DNA of 64,000 nucleotides from 2-02-FULL-66-14 sp964651335. GTDB lineage: Bacteria; Pseudomonadota; Gammaproteobacteria; Burkholderiales; SG8-39. This document shows, one piece after another, positions 15,452-24,550 of this stretch. The stretch spans positions 33,777 to 97,776 of the forward strand of contig CAZYVT010000005.1 in assembly GCA_964651335.1 (NCBI GenBank), read 5' to 3'. A program made the position numbers and the translations under genes. The notes beneath the pieces were generated by a model that worked only from the letters and a program-made list of their open reading frames with translations, had not been told where the DNA came from and ran no database searches. Position 1 is the stretch's first letter; the number at the start of each line of letters is the position of its first letter.

Positions 15452-17968
15452 ATGAAACCTGCGATCCGAGTGCTGCATCTGGAGGACAGCCTGCGCGATG
15501 CGGAGCTGATTCGGAAAACGCTGGAGGCGGAGGACTTCGCCTGCGAGATCGTTCACGTCGTGGACAAGGAGAGTTACGAGTCCGCAGTGGCAAACGGCTC
15601 CTTCGACCTCATTCTTTGCGACTACAACGTTCCAGGCTATGGCGGAGCGGCGGCTCTCAAGCTGGCGCGGGAAAAGCAGCCAGGCGCAGCCGTGATCGTC
15701 ATTTCGGGCGCAATGGACGACGCAGAGGCGGTGCAGTGCCTGAAATTGGGTGCGACGGACTACGTGCTCAAGCAGCGGCTGGTGCGGCTGGGTCCCGCGG
15801 TGCGCCGCGCCCTTGAGGAGGCCGAAGAACACCGGCAACTGCGAAAGGCCCAGGAGGAGTCTCGGCGGAGCGAGCAGCGTTTCCAAGTCCTCTTTGAGGG
15901 CTCGCCCGATGGCATCGTCATCGCCGGCCGCGACGGTCGCATCCTCAGGGTCAACCGGCAGACCGAAACCCTGTTCGGCTACGCGGGCGAGGAGCTGCTC
16001 GGCCAGCCGGTCGAAGTGCTGATTCCGCAGCGGTTCGCCGGCGGTCACGGCGAGCTTCGCCGCGGTTATTTCGCCGCCCCGCGCATTCGTCCGATGGGCA
16101 ACGGGCGCACGCTGTATGGGCGGCGCAAGGATGGCAGCGAATTTCCGGTCGACATCAGCCTCGCCCCCCTCGAAACGCCGGAGGGAATGCGGGCGATCGC
16201 CGCGATCCGGGACGCGACCGAGCGCCGCCGCGCCGAACAGCGGGTGCACGAGCAACTCGGCCGGCTCGGGCTGCTCCACCAGATTACCCGCGCGATCGGC
16301 GAGCGGCAGGACCTGAAGAGCATTTTCAGGGTCACGCTCGGCGACATCGAGAAAAACCTGCCGCTCGATTTTTCCGTCATTTGCACTTACGACCCGGTCG
16401 ACTACCGGCTCACGGTGGACACGGTGGGCGCGCACAGCCAGCCGCTCGCCGAAGCGCTTGGCCTGACCGAAGGCACCGCGCTTAACATCGATTCGAATGG
16501 CTTGAGCCGTGCCATACGCGGCGAACTGGTGCACGAGCCGGACACCGCCGGCGTGCAACTGCCGTTCTCGACGCGACTGGCGCAGGCAGGCTTGCGCACG
16601 CTCGTGGTCACGCCGCTCGCGATCGAGAGCAAGATCATGGGTGTTCTCATCGCCTGCCGGCGTGAGGCGCATAGCTTTAACAGTATCGAATGCGAATTTC
16701 TGCGGCAGTTGAGCGAGCACGTGACCCTCGCCGCGCAGCATGCGCAGTTGCATGATGCGCTGCAGCGCGCTTACGACGATCTGCGCCAGACGCAGCAGGT
16801 CGTGATGCAGCAGGAGCGCCTGCGCGCGCTCGGCCAGATGGCGAGCGGCATCGCGCACGACATCAACAACGCCATTTCTCCGGTATCCCTGTATGTCGAA
16901 TCGCTGCTGGAGCACGAAACCGGGCTGAGCGAGCGGGGCCGGGCGCACCTGGCGACGATCGCCCGGGCCATCGACGACGTGGCCCATACGGTGTCCCGGA
17001 TGCGCGAATTCCACCGGCAGCGCGAACCGCAATTGGTGCTCCTGCCGGTGCAGCTCAATCGTGTTGTGCACCAGGTCGTGGATCTGACCCGGCCGCGATG
17101 GAGCGACCAGGCGCAGAAACAGGGCCACGTCATCGAGCTGCGCACGGATCTGGCGCACGAGCTGCCGCAGGTGATGGGCATCGAGAGCGAATTGCGCGAG
17201 GCGCTGACCAATCTGGTTTTCAATGCGGTGGACGCGATGCCGGAGGGCGGCGCATTGACCCTGCGCACCCGCATGATGATCTGGGGCGAGCGTGCCAACG
17301 CGACGCCGACCCATGTAGTGCTCGAGCTGATCGACACCGGCATCGGCATGAACGAAGACACCCGCCGCCGCTGCCTCGAGCCGTTCTTCACCACCAAGGG
17401 GGAGCGCGGCACCGGTCTTGGCCTCGCAATGGTGTACGGTGTCATGGAACGCCACAGCGCGGAAATCGAAATCGATAGCGAACCGGGAAAGGGCACGACG
17501 GTGCGCCTGGTGTTCCCGGTCCCGCGCACGACCATAGGCGATACCAAGCGGCCGACGATCTCCGCGGCCGATATGCCTGCGCTCAATCTGCTCATCGTGG
17601 ATGACGACCCGATGCTTTGCCGGTCGCTGCGCGACGCGCTTGTCTCCGAGGGGCACCGGGTTGCGATCGCGGACACCGGCCAGGGCGGCATCGATATGTT
17701 TCGCGACGCCTTGGAGCGCGGCGTGCCCTACGAAGTCGTGATCACCGATCTCGGCATGCCTTATGTGGACGGCCGGGCGGTGGCGCGTGCAGTGAAGCAG
17801 GCATCCCCGGCGACGCCGGTGATCATGCTGACCGGCTGGGGCATGCGCATGTCGGAAAATGGCGACGTGCCCGCGCATGTGGATCGCATCCTCGGCAAAC
17901 CGCCGAAAGTACGCGAGCTGCGCGAAGCGTTGTACGTCCTCACGCGGGGCAAGGGAACGGCGGGGTAA
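15452..17968 (+). CDS. hybrid sensor kinase: REC-PAS-GAF-HisKA-HATPase-REC
   Basis: An 838-residue cytoplasmic kinase with no membrane helix. Order: receiver (1-125, Asp57 in LILCDYNVPG), PAS (about 140-270), GAF (about 275-430), NtrB-like HisKA with GIAHDINNAISP (His469), HATPase_c (about 580-690, EPFFTTKGERGTGLGLAM), and a second receiver (700-830, Asp766 in VITDLGMPYVDG). Phosphate could flow in from upstream kinases to the N-terminal receiver and be passed on intramolecularly. The PAS is a close copy of PAS 3 of the kinase at 10912. No DNA-binding output is present. It lies 41 bases after the Rcp1-type gene. Confidence 0.93.
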   Translation: MKPAIRVLHLEDSLRDAELIRKTLEAEDFACEIVHVVDKESYESAVANGSFDLILCDYNVPGYGGAAALKLAREKQPGAAVIVISGAMDDAEAVQCLKLGATDYVLKQRLVRLGPAVRRALEEAEEHRQLRKAQEESRRSEQRFQVLFEGSPDGIVIAGRDGRILRVNRQTETLFGYAGEELLGQPVEVLIPQRFAGGHGELRRGYFAAPRIRPMGNGRTLYGRRKDGSEFPVDISLAPLETPEGMRAIAAIRDATERRRAEQRVHEQLGRLGLLHQITRAIGERQDLKSIFRVTLGDIEKNLPLDFSVICTYDPVDYRLTVDTVGAHSQPLAEALGLTEGTALNIDSNGLSRAIRGELVHEPDTAGVQLPFSTRLAQAGLRTLVVTPLAIESKIMGVLIACRREAHSFNSIECEFLRQLSEHVTLAAQHAQLHDALQRAYDDLRQTQQVVMQQERLRALGQMASGIAHDINNAISPVSLYVESLLEHETGLSERGRAHLATIARAIDDVAHTVSRMREFHRQREPQLVLLPVQLNRVVHQVVDLTRPRWSDQAQKQGHVIELRTDLAHELPQVMGIESELREALTNLVFNAVDAMPEGGALTLRTRMMIWGERANATPTHVVLELIDTGIGMNEDTRRRCLEPFFTTKGERGTGLGLAMVYGVMERHSAEIEIDSEPGKGTTVRLVFPVPRTTIGDTKRPTISAADMPALNLLIVDDDPMLCRSLRDALVSEGHRVAIADTGQGGIDMFRDALERGVPYEVVITDLGMPYVDGRAVARAVKQASPATPVIMLTGWGMRMSENGDVPAHVDRILGKPPKVRELREALYVLTRGKGTAG

Positions 17969-17989
17969 CGACCCGCGAGGAGTTCGGCC

Positions 17990-19921
17990 ATGCTGGCGCC
18001 CGCTGAACCGCTTGCGAGAATACTCGTCGTCGATGACGAGGCGGCGCTCGTCACCGCCTTGTGCGACACGCTGAACCAGCAGCGCTACCAAGCGTACGGA
18101 TTCACTTCGGCCCGGGTAGCGCTCGTCGTCCTGCGCGAGTCGCGCTTCGATATCCTGCTCGCCGACCTGTCCATGCCCGAGATGGACGGTGTGACCCTGC
18201 TCAAGGCCGCGCTCGAAGTCGATCCGGACCTGGTCGGGATCATCATGACCGGACAGGGGACGGTCCGGACGGCGGTCGAGGCGATGAGGATCGGCGCCTT
18301 CGACTATATCCTCAAGCCGTTCAACCTCAACACGCTTCTTCCCGTAATCACCCGGGCGACACAGATGCACCGGCTGCGCGGCGAGAACATCCAGTTGCGC
18401 GCCGTGCTGTCGATCTATGAGCTGAGCACCGCTGCTGCCTTTACGCTGGATGCGGGGCGACTTCTGGACGATCTGGCCGTATTCGCCGCGCGCCAGTCCC
18501 CGCACGCTGACACGGCCATCCTGCTCGCGAGCGAGAATGCCGGCGAGCTGCGTCTGGCAACGGCGAGCGGGCCGGGTTGGGCCACGCAGATCGGCGCTGT
18601 TTTTCCGTTCCATGCGCGCCTCGCGAGCTGGGTCGAAGAATGCCGCAAAGCGCTTGCGGACGCGGCGCCCGGAATGATCTCTGCGCTCGCCGCGGAACAT
18701 CCGTTGCTGGCCGAATTCGGCGGTGTCGCGCTGCCGATGATCGCGCAGGCGCAACTCGTCGGCATTCTGATTTTCAGGAAAACCGAGGGGCGACCCGCCA
18801 CGCCTGGACAGATCAAGGCGCTCGAAGTGCTGGCCGGCATCGGCGCTTCGGCGCTTGCGGCGGCAAGGCTTCACGAGCACGTCAGGGACGCCGAAGAGCG
18901 CTACCGCACGCTGTTCGATGCCAGTCCAGTTCCGTCCTGGCTGATCGACCCCGAAAAGCTTCGATTTCTGGCAGCCAACGGCGCCGCGGTGAGCAACTAC
19001 GGCTTGTCGAGCGAGGAATTCATTGCGATGTCGGTTACGGAAATATGGATGCCAGAGGATCGCGAGGAGTTACTGGCATTATTTGCCGAGCGGCGCGGCG
19101 CTCCACGCGCGCCACCGCCGTTCCGGAGCCTGTGGCGTCACCGCAAGAAAGGCGGCGAAATCATCGACGTCATGGTGAATGCGCAGCCCATCGAATTGGC
19201 CAGGCACAATCGCTGCATCGTTACCGCGGTGGACATTTCGGATCGCCTTGCGGCCGAAGCGCGGCTCTCGACCCTGTCGCGCCGGGTGCTCGAGGTGCAG
19301 GAAACGGAGCGCCGCACGGTGGCGCACGAGCTGCACGACGAAATCGGCCAGGCGCTCACCGCGGTGAAACTCAGTATGGATGTGCTGCGGCGCGCTCCGG
19401 GCGCTCACGTCGATCCCGTCGCATTCGGCGAGACGATGGAATTGGTGGACAACGCACTTCGACAGGTGCGCGGCCTGACGCTCAATCTGCGCCCGACCGT
19501 GCTGGACGACCTCGGCCTGGGGCCGGCGCTGCGCTGGCTGGCCGGGCGCCAGCAAAAGCTCACCGGCGCGCGCGTGGAGGCCGACATCGATCTGCCCGCG
19601 GCGAGGCTCGATCCGGCGATCGAGACGGCCTGTTTCCGCATCGCGCAGGAAGCCATCACCAACAGCCTGCGCCATGCACGGGCGCAGCGCATTTCGCTTT
19701 CAAGCCGCATCGAAGACGGCGCGGTGACGCTGATGGTCGCGGACGACGGCGCCGGCTTCGATCTCGCCGCGGCGCGCGCGGCGGGGGCGGAGGGCCGCAG
19801 CGCCGGGCTGACAGGAATGGAGGAACGCGCCCGTCTTGCCGGCGGCGAGCTCGAGGTGCGCCCCGCGCGTGGCGGCGGCACCGAAGTGCGGGCGCGCTTT
19901 GCGCCCCGCGGCGCCGCATGA
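17990..19921 (+). CDS. receiver-fused NarX-like kinase: REC-GAF-PAS-HisKA_3-HATPase
   Basis: 643 residues, soluble. Receiver at 9-125 (Asp59 in LLADLSMPEMDG, Lys in ILKPFN), a divergent GAF-like region (about 140-300), PAS (305-420), then HisKA_3 with ERRTVAHELHDEIGQALTAVKL split around His449, the NarX/DegS-type dimerisation and phosphoacceptor module, and HATPase_c (about 540-643, GLTGMEERARLAGG). GCGAGGAG precedes ATG 17990. The ATG of the downstream NarL-type regulator overlaps its TGA (ATGA at 19918-19921), so they are almost certainly a cognate pair with coupled translation. The N-terminal receiver lets another kinase control it. Confidence 0.93.
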   Translation: MLAPAEPLARILVVDDEAALVTALCDTLNQQRYQAYGFTSARVALVVLRESRFDILLADLSMPEMDGVTLLKAALEVDPDLVGIIMTGQGTVRTAVEAMRIGAFDYILKPFNLNTLLPVITRATQMHRLRGENIQLRAVLSIYELSTAAAFTLDAGRLLDDLAVFAARQSPHADTAILLASENAGELRLATASGPGWATQIGAVFPFHARLASWVEECRKALADAAPGMISALAAEHPLLAEFGGVALPMIAQAQLVGILIFRKTEGRPATPGQIKALEVLAGIGASALAAARLHEHVRDAEERYRTLFDASPVPSWLIDPEKLRFLAANGAAVSNYGLSSEEFIAMSVTEIWMPEDREELLALFAERRGAPRAPPPFRSLWRHRKKGGEIIDVMVNAQPIELARHNRCIVTAVDISDRLAAEARLSTLSRRVLEVQETERRTVAHELHDEIGQALTAVKLSMDVLRRAPGAHVDPVAFGETMELVDNALRQVRGLTLNLRPTVLDDLGLGPALRWLAGRQQKLTGARVEADIDLPAARLDPAIETACFRIAQEAITNSLRHARAQRISLSSRIEDGAVTLMVADDGAGFDLAAARAAGAEGRSAGLTGMEERARLAGGELEVRPARGGGTEVRARFAPRGAA

Positions 19922-20574
19922 GCGCGCGCATCCGCGTGCTGCTTGCGGACGATCACGCGCTGGTGCGCGCGGGACTGCGCGCGCTGCTCGTTGCGCTCGC
20001 GGATGTCGAAGTCGTCGCAGAGGCGGCCAACGGCCGCGATGCGGCGCGGCTGGCGCGCGAGCATCATCCCGACATCGCCATGATCGACATCACCATGCCG
20101 GAGCTGAACGGCATCGACTGCACCCGGCGCATCGTGCAGGACTGCCCCGGAACGCGGGTCTTGATCCTGTCCATGCACGCCGACGAGATCTACGTGCGCG
20201 AGGCGATCCAGGCCGGCGCCACCGGTTATATGCTCAAGGACGCCGCGCCGGGCGAACTGGAGCTGGCGCTGCACGCGCTCATGCGCGGCGAGAACTACGT
20301 CGCTCCAGGCGTCGCGCGCCACCTGATCTCCGGTTTCGTGCACGGTGTCCCAGCCGACGCTCCGGCCGGCCCCGAGCTGACGCCGCGCCAGCGCGAGGTG
20401 CTGCAGTTGATCGCCGAGGGCCGCGGCACCCGCGACATCGCCGAGCGGCTCAATCTGTCAGTCAAGACCATCGAGACCCATCGCGCGCAGTTGATGGAAC
20501 GCCTCGGCATCCACGACGTCGCCGGGCTCACGCGTTACGCGTTGCGAATCGGGCTGGTGCGCGAGCCGCGCTGA
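19918..20574 (+). CDS. NarL/FixJ-type response regulator with LuxR HTH
   Basis: 218 residues. Receiver 1-125 (MSARIRVLLADDHALVRAG, phospho-Asp57 in AMIDITMPELNG, Lys in YMLKDA) and a C-terminal LuxR-type helix-turn-helix (about 150-212: ELTPRQREVLQLIAEG, LSVKTIETHRAQLMERLGI). It is the only DNA-binding regulator in the signalling island. It is translationally coupled to the NarX-like kinase by ATGA. The leader repeat begins 31 bases after its stop, so it may act on its own island; this is inference from position. Confidence 0.95.
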   Translation: MSARIRVLLADDHALVRAGLRALLVALADVEVVAEAANGRDAARLAREHHPDIAMIDITMPELNGIDCTRRIVQDCPGTRVLILSMHADEIYVREAIQAGATGYMLKDAAPGELELALHALMRGENYVAPGVARHLISGFVHGVPADAPAGPELTPRQREVLQLIAEGRGTRDIAERLNLSVKTIETHRAQLMERLGIHDVAGLTRYALRIGLVREPR

Positions 20575-20586
20575 CTTCGAGGGACC

Positions 20587-20606
20587 CCGGGGGGGCGCAC
20601 CCCCGG
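20587..20606 (+). terminator. GC-rich hairpin after the NarL-type gene
   Basis: CCGGGGG (20587-20593) pairs with CCCCCGG (20600-20606) around a six-base loop, 13 bases after the stop codon. No T run follows, so it would be an imperfect terminator or an RNA-stability element, and it abuts leader repeat copy A. Confidence 0.35.
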
Positions 20607-20684
20607 TTCAGGGTATCCAGGTCCTCGCTTCAGGGTTTCCCCGATGGGACGACCTGCCGCGTTCCGGTACGGTTGGCGTCGATG
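20605..20684 (+). repeat. leader repeat copy A
   Basis: An 80-base segment running exactly up to the ATG of the PAS/GGDEF/EAL gene. By eye it matches the copy at 23894-23972 at 71 of 80 aligned positions (eight substitutions, one indel). It contains the core TCAGGG-TTTCCCCGATGG (20630-20647) and a near-palindrome CGTTCCGGTACG (20660-20671). There is no good Shine-Dalgarno sequence between the palindrome and the start codon. It is probably a shared promoter/operator or leader RNA. Confidence 0.75.
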
Positions 20685-23600
20685 AAACCGCATGCCGACC
20701 TGCATCGCGACGACCCGTTCCTGGATCGCACGCAGACGGATGAGCAGTTGTTGCGCTTCCGCGCGGCGATGGACATGTCCGGCGATGCCATCTACCTGGT
20801 CGATCGCGCCACCATGCGGTTCGTCGATGTCAACCAGACCGCCTGCACGCGAATGGGGTATTCGCGGGATGAACTGCTGAAGATGGGGCCGCAGGACCTG
20901 TTGCTGGCGGACCGCAAGGAACTCGAGCAGAAGTACGAGGAGGTCATCGCCGCGGGCGCCGAGGGTACCAGGACGGAATCCTCGGCGCGCACCAAGGACG
21001 GCCGCAAAACGGTGACCGAGTTGCACCGGCGCGCGATGCGCTCGGGCGACGGCTGGATCATCGTCAGCATCGCGCGCGACATCACCCGGCGCAAGCGCGC
21101 CGAGCGGGCAGCGCAGCGAATCGGGAGAATGTTCTCCGCGCTCAGCGCAACCAACGAGGCGATCCTGCGCACCAAGCTGCAGGGAGAACTGTACCAGCAG
21201 GTGTGCGACGCCGCGGTGCGAGACGGCCAGTTCGTCACCACTGCGGCGGTGTTCACCCCCGATCCGGAGACGCGCTGGGCGAAGGTCTCCGCCGTGACCG
21301 GCACGGGGGAGCGGCATTTGCGGGAAGCCCGCGTTTCGATGGACCAGGCCACGCCCGAGGGACGCGGCCTGATCGGCACCGCGTTCCGCACCCTCAAATC
21401 CTGCGTCAGCAACGATTTCCTCAACGACGAACGCTCGCTGCCCTGGCGCGGGCCGGCGCGGGAATCGGGGATCCTCGCCGCTGCTGCGGTGCCCCTGCTG
21501 AAGGGGGGAGACGCCGTCGGCGTGCTGCTGTTCTGCTCCGATGAGGTCGGCGCGTTCGACGACGAGATCGTCAAACTGCTGGAACGCATGGCGGAAAACG
21601 TTTCGTTCGCGCTGGAAAGCTTCGCGCGCGACGCCAAGCGCCGGCGTGCGAAGAAGGCCATGCTGGCGAGCGAAGAGAAGTACCGCCTCATCCTCGAGAG
21701 CATCGAGGAGGCCTATTACGAAGTCGACCTGAAGGGCAATCTGGTCTTCATCAATCCTGCGCTCTGCCGCCTGCTCGGGTATCCGGAAAGCGAACTGATC
21801 GGAATGAACAATCGTCTGTATCAGGCGCCGGGGGTAGCGGCCAGCGTGTACACGACGTTCAATGACGTATACCGCACCGGCGTGCCGGCCTACGCCTACG
21901 ACTGGGAAATGGTGCGCAAGGACGGCAGCAAGGTGCTGGTCGAAGGCTCGGTCAACCTGATCAAGGACGGCCACGGGAGGCCGGCCGGGTTCCGCGGCAT
22001 GCTGCGCGACGTAACGGCGCGCCGGCGGGTCGAGCAGGCGCTGCGCGAGAGCGAGGCGCGCTTCCGCAGCCTGACCGAGCTCTCCTCGGACTGGTACTGG
22101 GAGCAGGACGCCGAATTCCGCTTCTCCCGCTTCGAAGGCCGGGGTTCGGGGAGCGCGGACGACAAACTGAGAAAACGATTTCTAGGAAAGCGGCCATGGG
22201 AATTCGGTCACAACGTCGAGTGCGAGGGGGGTTGGGATGCGCACCGCGCGGTGCTGCACGCGCGCGAGCCGTTCCGCGACCAGATCTACAGCCGCCTGCT
22301 GCCGGACGGGACGCGGAGTTACACCAGCGTGAGCGGCGAGCCGATGTTCGACGCCACCGGCCGCTTCGCCGGCTACCGCGGCGTCGGGCGCGACATCACC
22401 GAGCGCAAGCGGGCCGAGGAGCGCATCGAGTACCTGGCCACGCACGACGGCCTGACCGGCCTGCCGAACCGCGTGATGTTCAGCCAGATGCTCAACCTCG
22501 CGATCGGATCGGCGCGGCGCTACGGGCGCAAGCTCGCCTTGCTGTTCATCGACCTGGACCGGTTCAAGATCGTCAACGACACGCTCGGCCACGAGGCGGG
22601 CGACGCGCTGCTGAAGCAGGTGTCGGCGCGCCTGCGGGAGTGCCTGCGCGCGAGCGACGTCGTCGCCCGACTGGGCGGCGACGAGTTCGTGGTGCTGGTC
22701 CAGGAAGTGAACGAGGCCGGCGAGGTCGCGGCGGTCGCGCGCAAGATCCTTTCCGCCGTCATCGAGCCGGTGGTGTTGGGCGGGCAGGAGTGCCGCGTGA
22801 CGGCAAGCGTGGGCATCTCCATGTATCCGGCGGACGCGCAGGACGAGCAATCCCTGATGAAGAACGCCGACATCGCCATGTACCTCGCCAAGGAAGAAGG
22901 CAAGAACAACTTCCAGTTCTACTCCAGCAACATCAAGACCCGATCGCTCGACCACATCGCGCTCGAGACGAGTCTGCGCGATGCCCTGGAGCGGAGCGAG
23001 TTTTTCCTCCACTACCAGCCCAAGCTGGACCTCTGGACCGGGGCGATTTCCGGTGTCGAGGCGCTGCTGCGCTGGCAGAACCCGAAACTCGGCCTGGTGT
23101 CGCCGGCGCAGTTCATTCCGGTCGCCGAGGAAACCGGGATCATCCTGCCGATCGGCAAGTGGGTGCTGAAGACCGCCTGTGAGCAGAACGTGGCCTGGCA
23201 GCGCGAGGGCCTGCCGCCGGTGTGCATGGCGGTGAACCTCTCGCCGCGCCAGTTCTTCGATCCGGACCTTCTTCCGGACATCGCCGCCGCGCTGCGGGAT
23301 ACCGGCATGGCGCCGGAGCTGCTCGAACTCGAGATCACCGAGAGCATGGTGATGCACAACACCGACCGGGCGGTCCAACTGCTCGGCGCCATCAAGCGGA
23401 TGGGCGTGCGGCTCGCGATCGACGATTTCGGCACCGGCCACTCATCGCTCGCGCAACTCAAGCGCTTCCCGATCGACACGCTCAAACTGGACCGTTCCTT
23501 CATCCGCGACATTCCCGGCGATTCGGAGGACAGCGCGATTGCGCAGGCGATCATCGCGATGGGCAGGAGCCTGAGCCTCACGGTCGTCGCAGAAGGCGTC

Positions 23601-23849
23601 GAGACACCGGAACAACTGGCGTTCCTGCGGCAGCACGCCTGCGACCAGATGCAGGGCTACTACTTCAGCAAGCCGATCGCTCCCGAGCGATTCGCCGCTC
23701 TGCTGGGCGAGCACGATCCTGCAAAGGCAAGAGCCGCCGCGCCCGCGGGGGATCCGCAAATGCCCAGCGCCCGGCCTCGGTGCGCCATTGCCTTGTCGGT
23801 TCCGGCTTTCGCCGCGGCACCTGCAACGGCATCGTCGTACCCCGAGTGA
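20682..23849 (+). CDS. PAS-GAF-PAS-PAS-GGDEF-EAL c-di-GMP enzyme
   Basis: 1055 residues, no membrane helix. PAS 1 (about 20-140), GAF (150-320), PAS 2 (330-455), PAS 3 (458-580), GGDEF (590-755) and EAL (770-1020). The diguanylate-cyclase motif is intact (GGDEF 665-669), with an inhibitory I-site RxxD (RASD) five residues before it. The phosphodiesterase side also looks intact: EAL 793-795, ELEITES, DDFGTG and AEGVET. The protein could make or degrade c-di-GMP, and which activity dominates cannot be told. ATG 20682 immediately follows leader repeat A, and no ribosome site is obvious. The last 35 residues are Ala/Pro-rich and unconserved. Confidence 0.93.
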   Translation: MKPHADLHRDDPFLDRTQTDEQLLRFRAAMDMSGDAIYLVDRATMRFVDVNQTACTRMGYSRDELLKMGPQDLLLADRKELEQKYEEVIAAGAEGTRTESSARTKDGRKTVTELHRRAMRSGDGWIIVSIARDITRRKRAERAAQRIGRMFSALSATNEAILRTKLQGELYQQVCDAAVRDGQFVTTAAVFTPDPETRWAKVSAVTGTGERHLREARVSMDQATPEGRGLIGTAFRTLKSCVSNDFLNDERSLPWRGPARESGILAAAAVPLLKGGDAVGVLLFCSDEVGAFDDEIVKLLERMAENVSFALESFARDAKRRRAKKAMLASEEKYRLILESIEEAYYEVDLKGNLVFINPALCRLLGYPESELIGMNNRLYQAPGVAASVYTTFNDVYRTGVPAYAYDWEMVRKDGSKVLVEGSVNLIKDGHGRPAGFRGMLRDVTARRRVEQALRESEARFRSLTELSSDWYWEQDAEFRFSRFEGRGSGSADDKLRKRFLGKRPWEFGHNVECEGGWDAHRAVLHAREPFRDQIYSRLLPDGTRSYTSVSGEPMFDATGRFAGYRGVGRDITERKRAEERIEYLATHDGLTGLPNRVMFSQMLNLAIGSARRYGRKLALLFIDLDRFKIVNDTLGHEAGDALLKQVSARLRECLRASDVVARLGGDEFVVLVQEVNEAGEVAAVARKILSAVIEPVVLGGQECRVTASVGISMYPADAQDEQSLMKNADIAMYLAKEEGKNNFQFYSSNIKTRSLDHIALETSLRDALERSEFFLHYQPKLDLWTGAISGVEALLRWQNPKLGLVSPAQFIPVAEETGIILPIGKWVLKTACEQNVAWQREGLPPVCMAVNLSPRQFFDPDLLPDIAAALRDTGMAPELLELEITESMVMHNTDRAVQLLGAIKRMGVRLAIDDFGTGHSSLAQLKRFPIDTLKLDRSFIRDIPGDSEDSAIAQAIIAMGRSLSLTVVAEGVETPEQLAFLRQHACDQMQGYYFSKPIAPERFAALLGEHDPAKARAAAPAGDPQMPSARPRCAIALSVPAFAAAPATASSYPE

Positions 23850-23893
23850 GCCAGGACAGGCCTCGCGCCACCGCATAGGCGCGCACCGCTCCG

Positions 23894-23972
23894 GGTTCAG
23901 GCTATTCAGGCCTTCGCTTCAGGGTTCCCCCGATGGTACGACTTGCCGCGTTCCGGTACGTTGGCGTCCATG
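23894..23972 (+). repeat. leader repeat copy B
   Basis: The second copy of the 80-base leader, with core TCAGGG-TTCCCCCGATGG (23919-23936) and the same near-palindrome (23949-23960). It also ends in an ATG (23970), but here the frame is only 18 codons (MRSALFQTDRAVHRNGSH). The TGA of that frame overlaps the ATG of the next receiver gene as TGATG (24024-24028). So the repeat drives either the receiver gene directly or a short coupled leader peptide. Confidence 0.75.
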
Positions 23973-24026
23973 AGATCCGCGCTTTTCCAGACCGACCGTG
24001 CCGTCCACCGAAATGGGAGCCACTGA
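23970..24026 (+). CDS. possible 18-codon leader peptide
   Basis: A short frame from ATG 23970, the position equivalent to the start codon of the PAS/GGDEF/EAL gene in repeat copy A, to a TGA that shares one base with the receiver start (TGATG). It could be a coupled upstream frame or the stub left when a gene following the duplicated leader was replaced. Nothing shows it is translated. Confidence 0.25.
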   Translation: MRSALFQTDRAVHRNGSH

Positions 24027-24550
24027 TGCGCCTGCTGCTCGTCGAGGATTACCGATTCATACGCAACTTCATATGCACCCTGCTCGCATCGATCCCGGGG
24101 GCGGAGGTGGTCGCGCAAGCGTCCTCGGGAGAGGAGGCGGTCGCGCTGGCGCGCGATCTGCGCCCCGACGTGGTGCTGATGGACATTTCCCTGGAAGGGA
24201 TGAACGGCCTGGTGGCGACCGAGACCATTCGCCGCGAACTGCCCGAGGTGCGCGTGCTCATCGTATCGCGGCACATGGAGGCGGAATACGTGCTGCTGGC
24301 GTTCCGCGCCGGCGCCTGCGGGTATCTGCCCAAATGCGGGACGGGAGCGGAACTGGGGTTGGCGCTCGCGGCATTGGAGCGCGGCGAGGCCTGGTTCAGC
24401 CCTTCGCTGCCTCACGAGGAGTTCGACTACTGCGCCCAGCACCTGGCTGGGAATGGCGAGCCGCGCGCGCGGCAATGGCGCGAATCCATCACGCTCGCCG
24501 CGGCAGTCCGAAGCAACCAAGAGGACAACCGTGAAACCGTCCATGCATGA
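24026..24550 (+). CDS. stand-alone NarL-like receiver lacking its HTH
   Basis: 174 residues. The N-terminal 120 form a NarL-family receiver (MRLLLVEDYRFIRNF, phospho-Asp53 in LMDISLEGMNG, Lys in YLPKCG). Where a LuxR helix-turn-helix should follow there are about 50 low-complexity residues (SLPHEEFDYCAQHLAGN and beyond) with no HTH. It may be a true single-domain regulator or a truncated NarL protein. The next gene, which starts inside its end (GTG 24531), begins with half a PAS domain, so a deletion may have removed both the HTH and the front of that gene. The start is supported by GGGAG and the TGATG junction. Confidence 0.85.
   Translation: MRLLLVEDYRFIRNFICTLLASIPGAEVVAQASSGEEAVALARDLRPDVVLMDISLEGMNGLVATETIRRELPEVRVLIVSRHMEAEYVLLAFRAGACGYLPKCGTGAELGLALAALERGEAWFSPSLPHEEFDYCAQHLAGNGEPRARQWRESITLAAAVRSNQEDNRETVHA

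Noticed and set aside
15434..18880. Minus-strand open frame of 1148 codons opposite the kinase genes
   Set aside because: Antisense shadow of high-GC coding DNA. It has no family motifs, spans two real genes and is Arg/His-rich as such shadows are.
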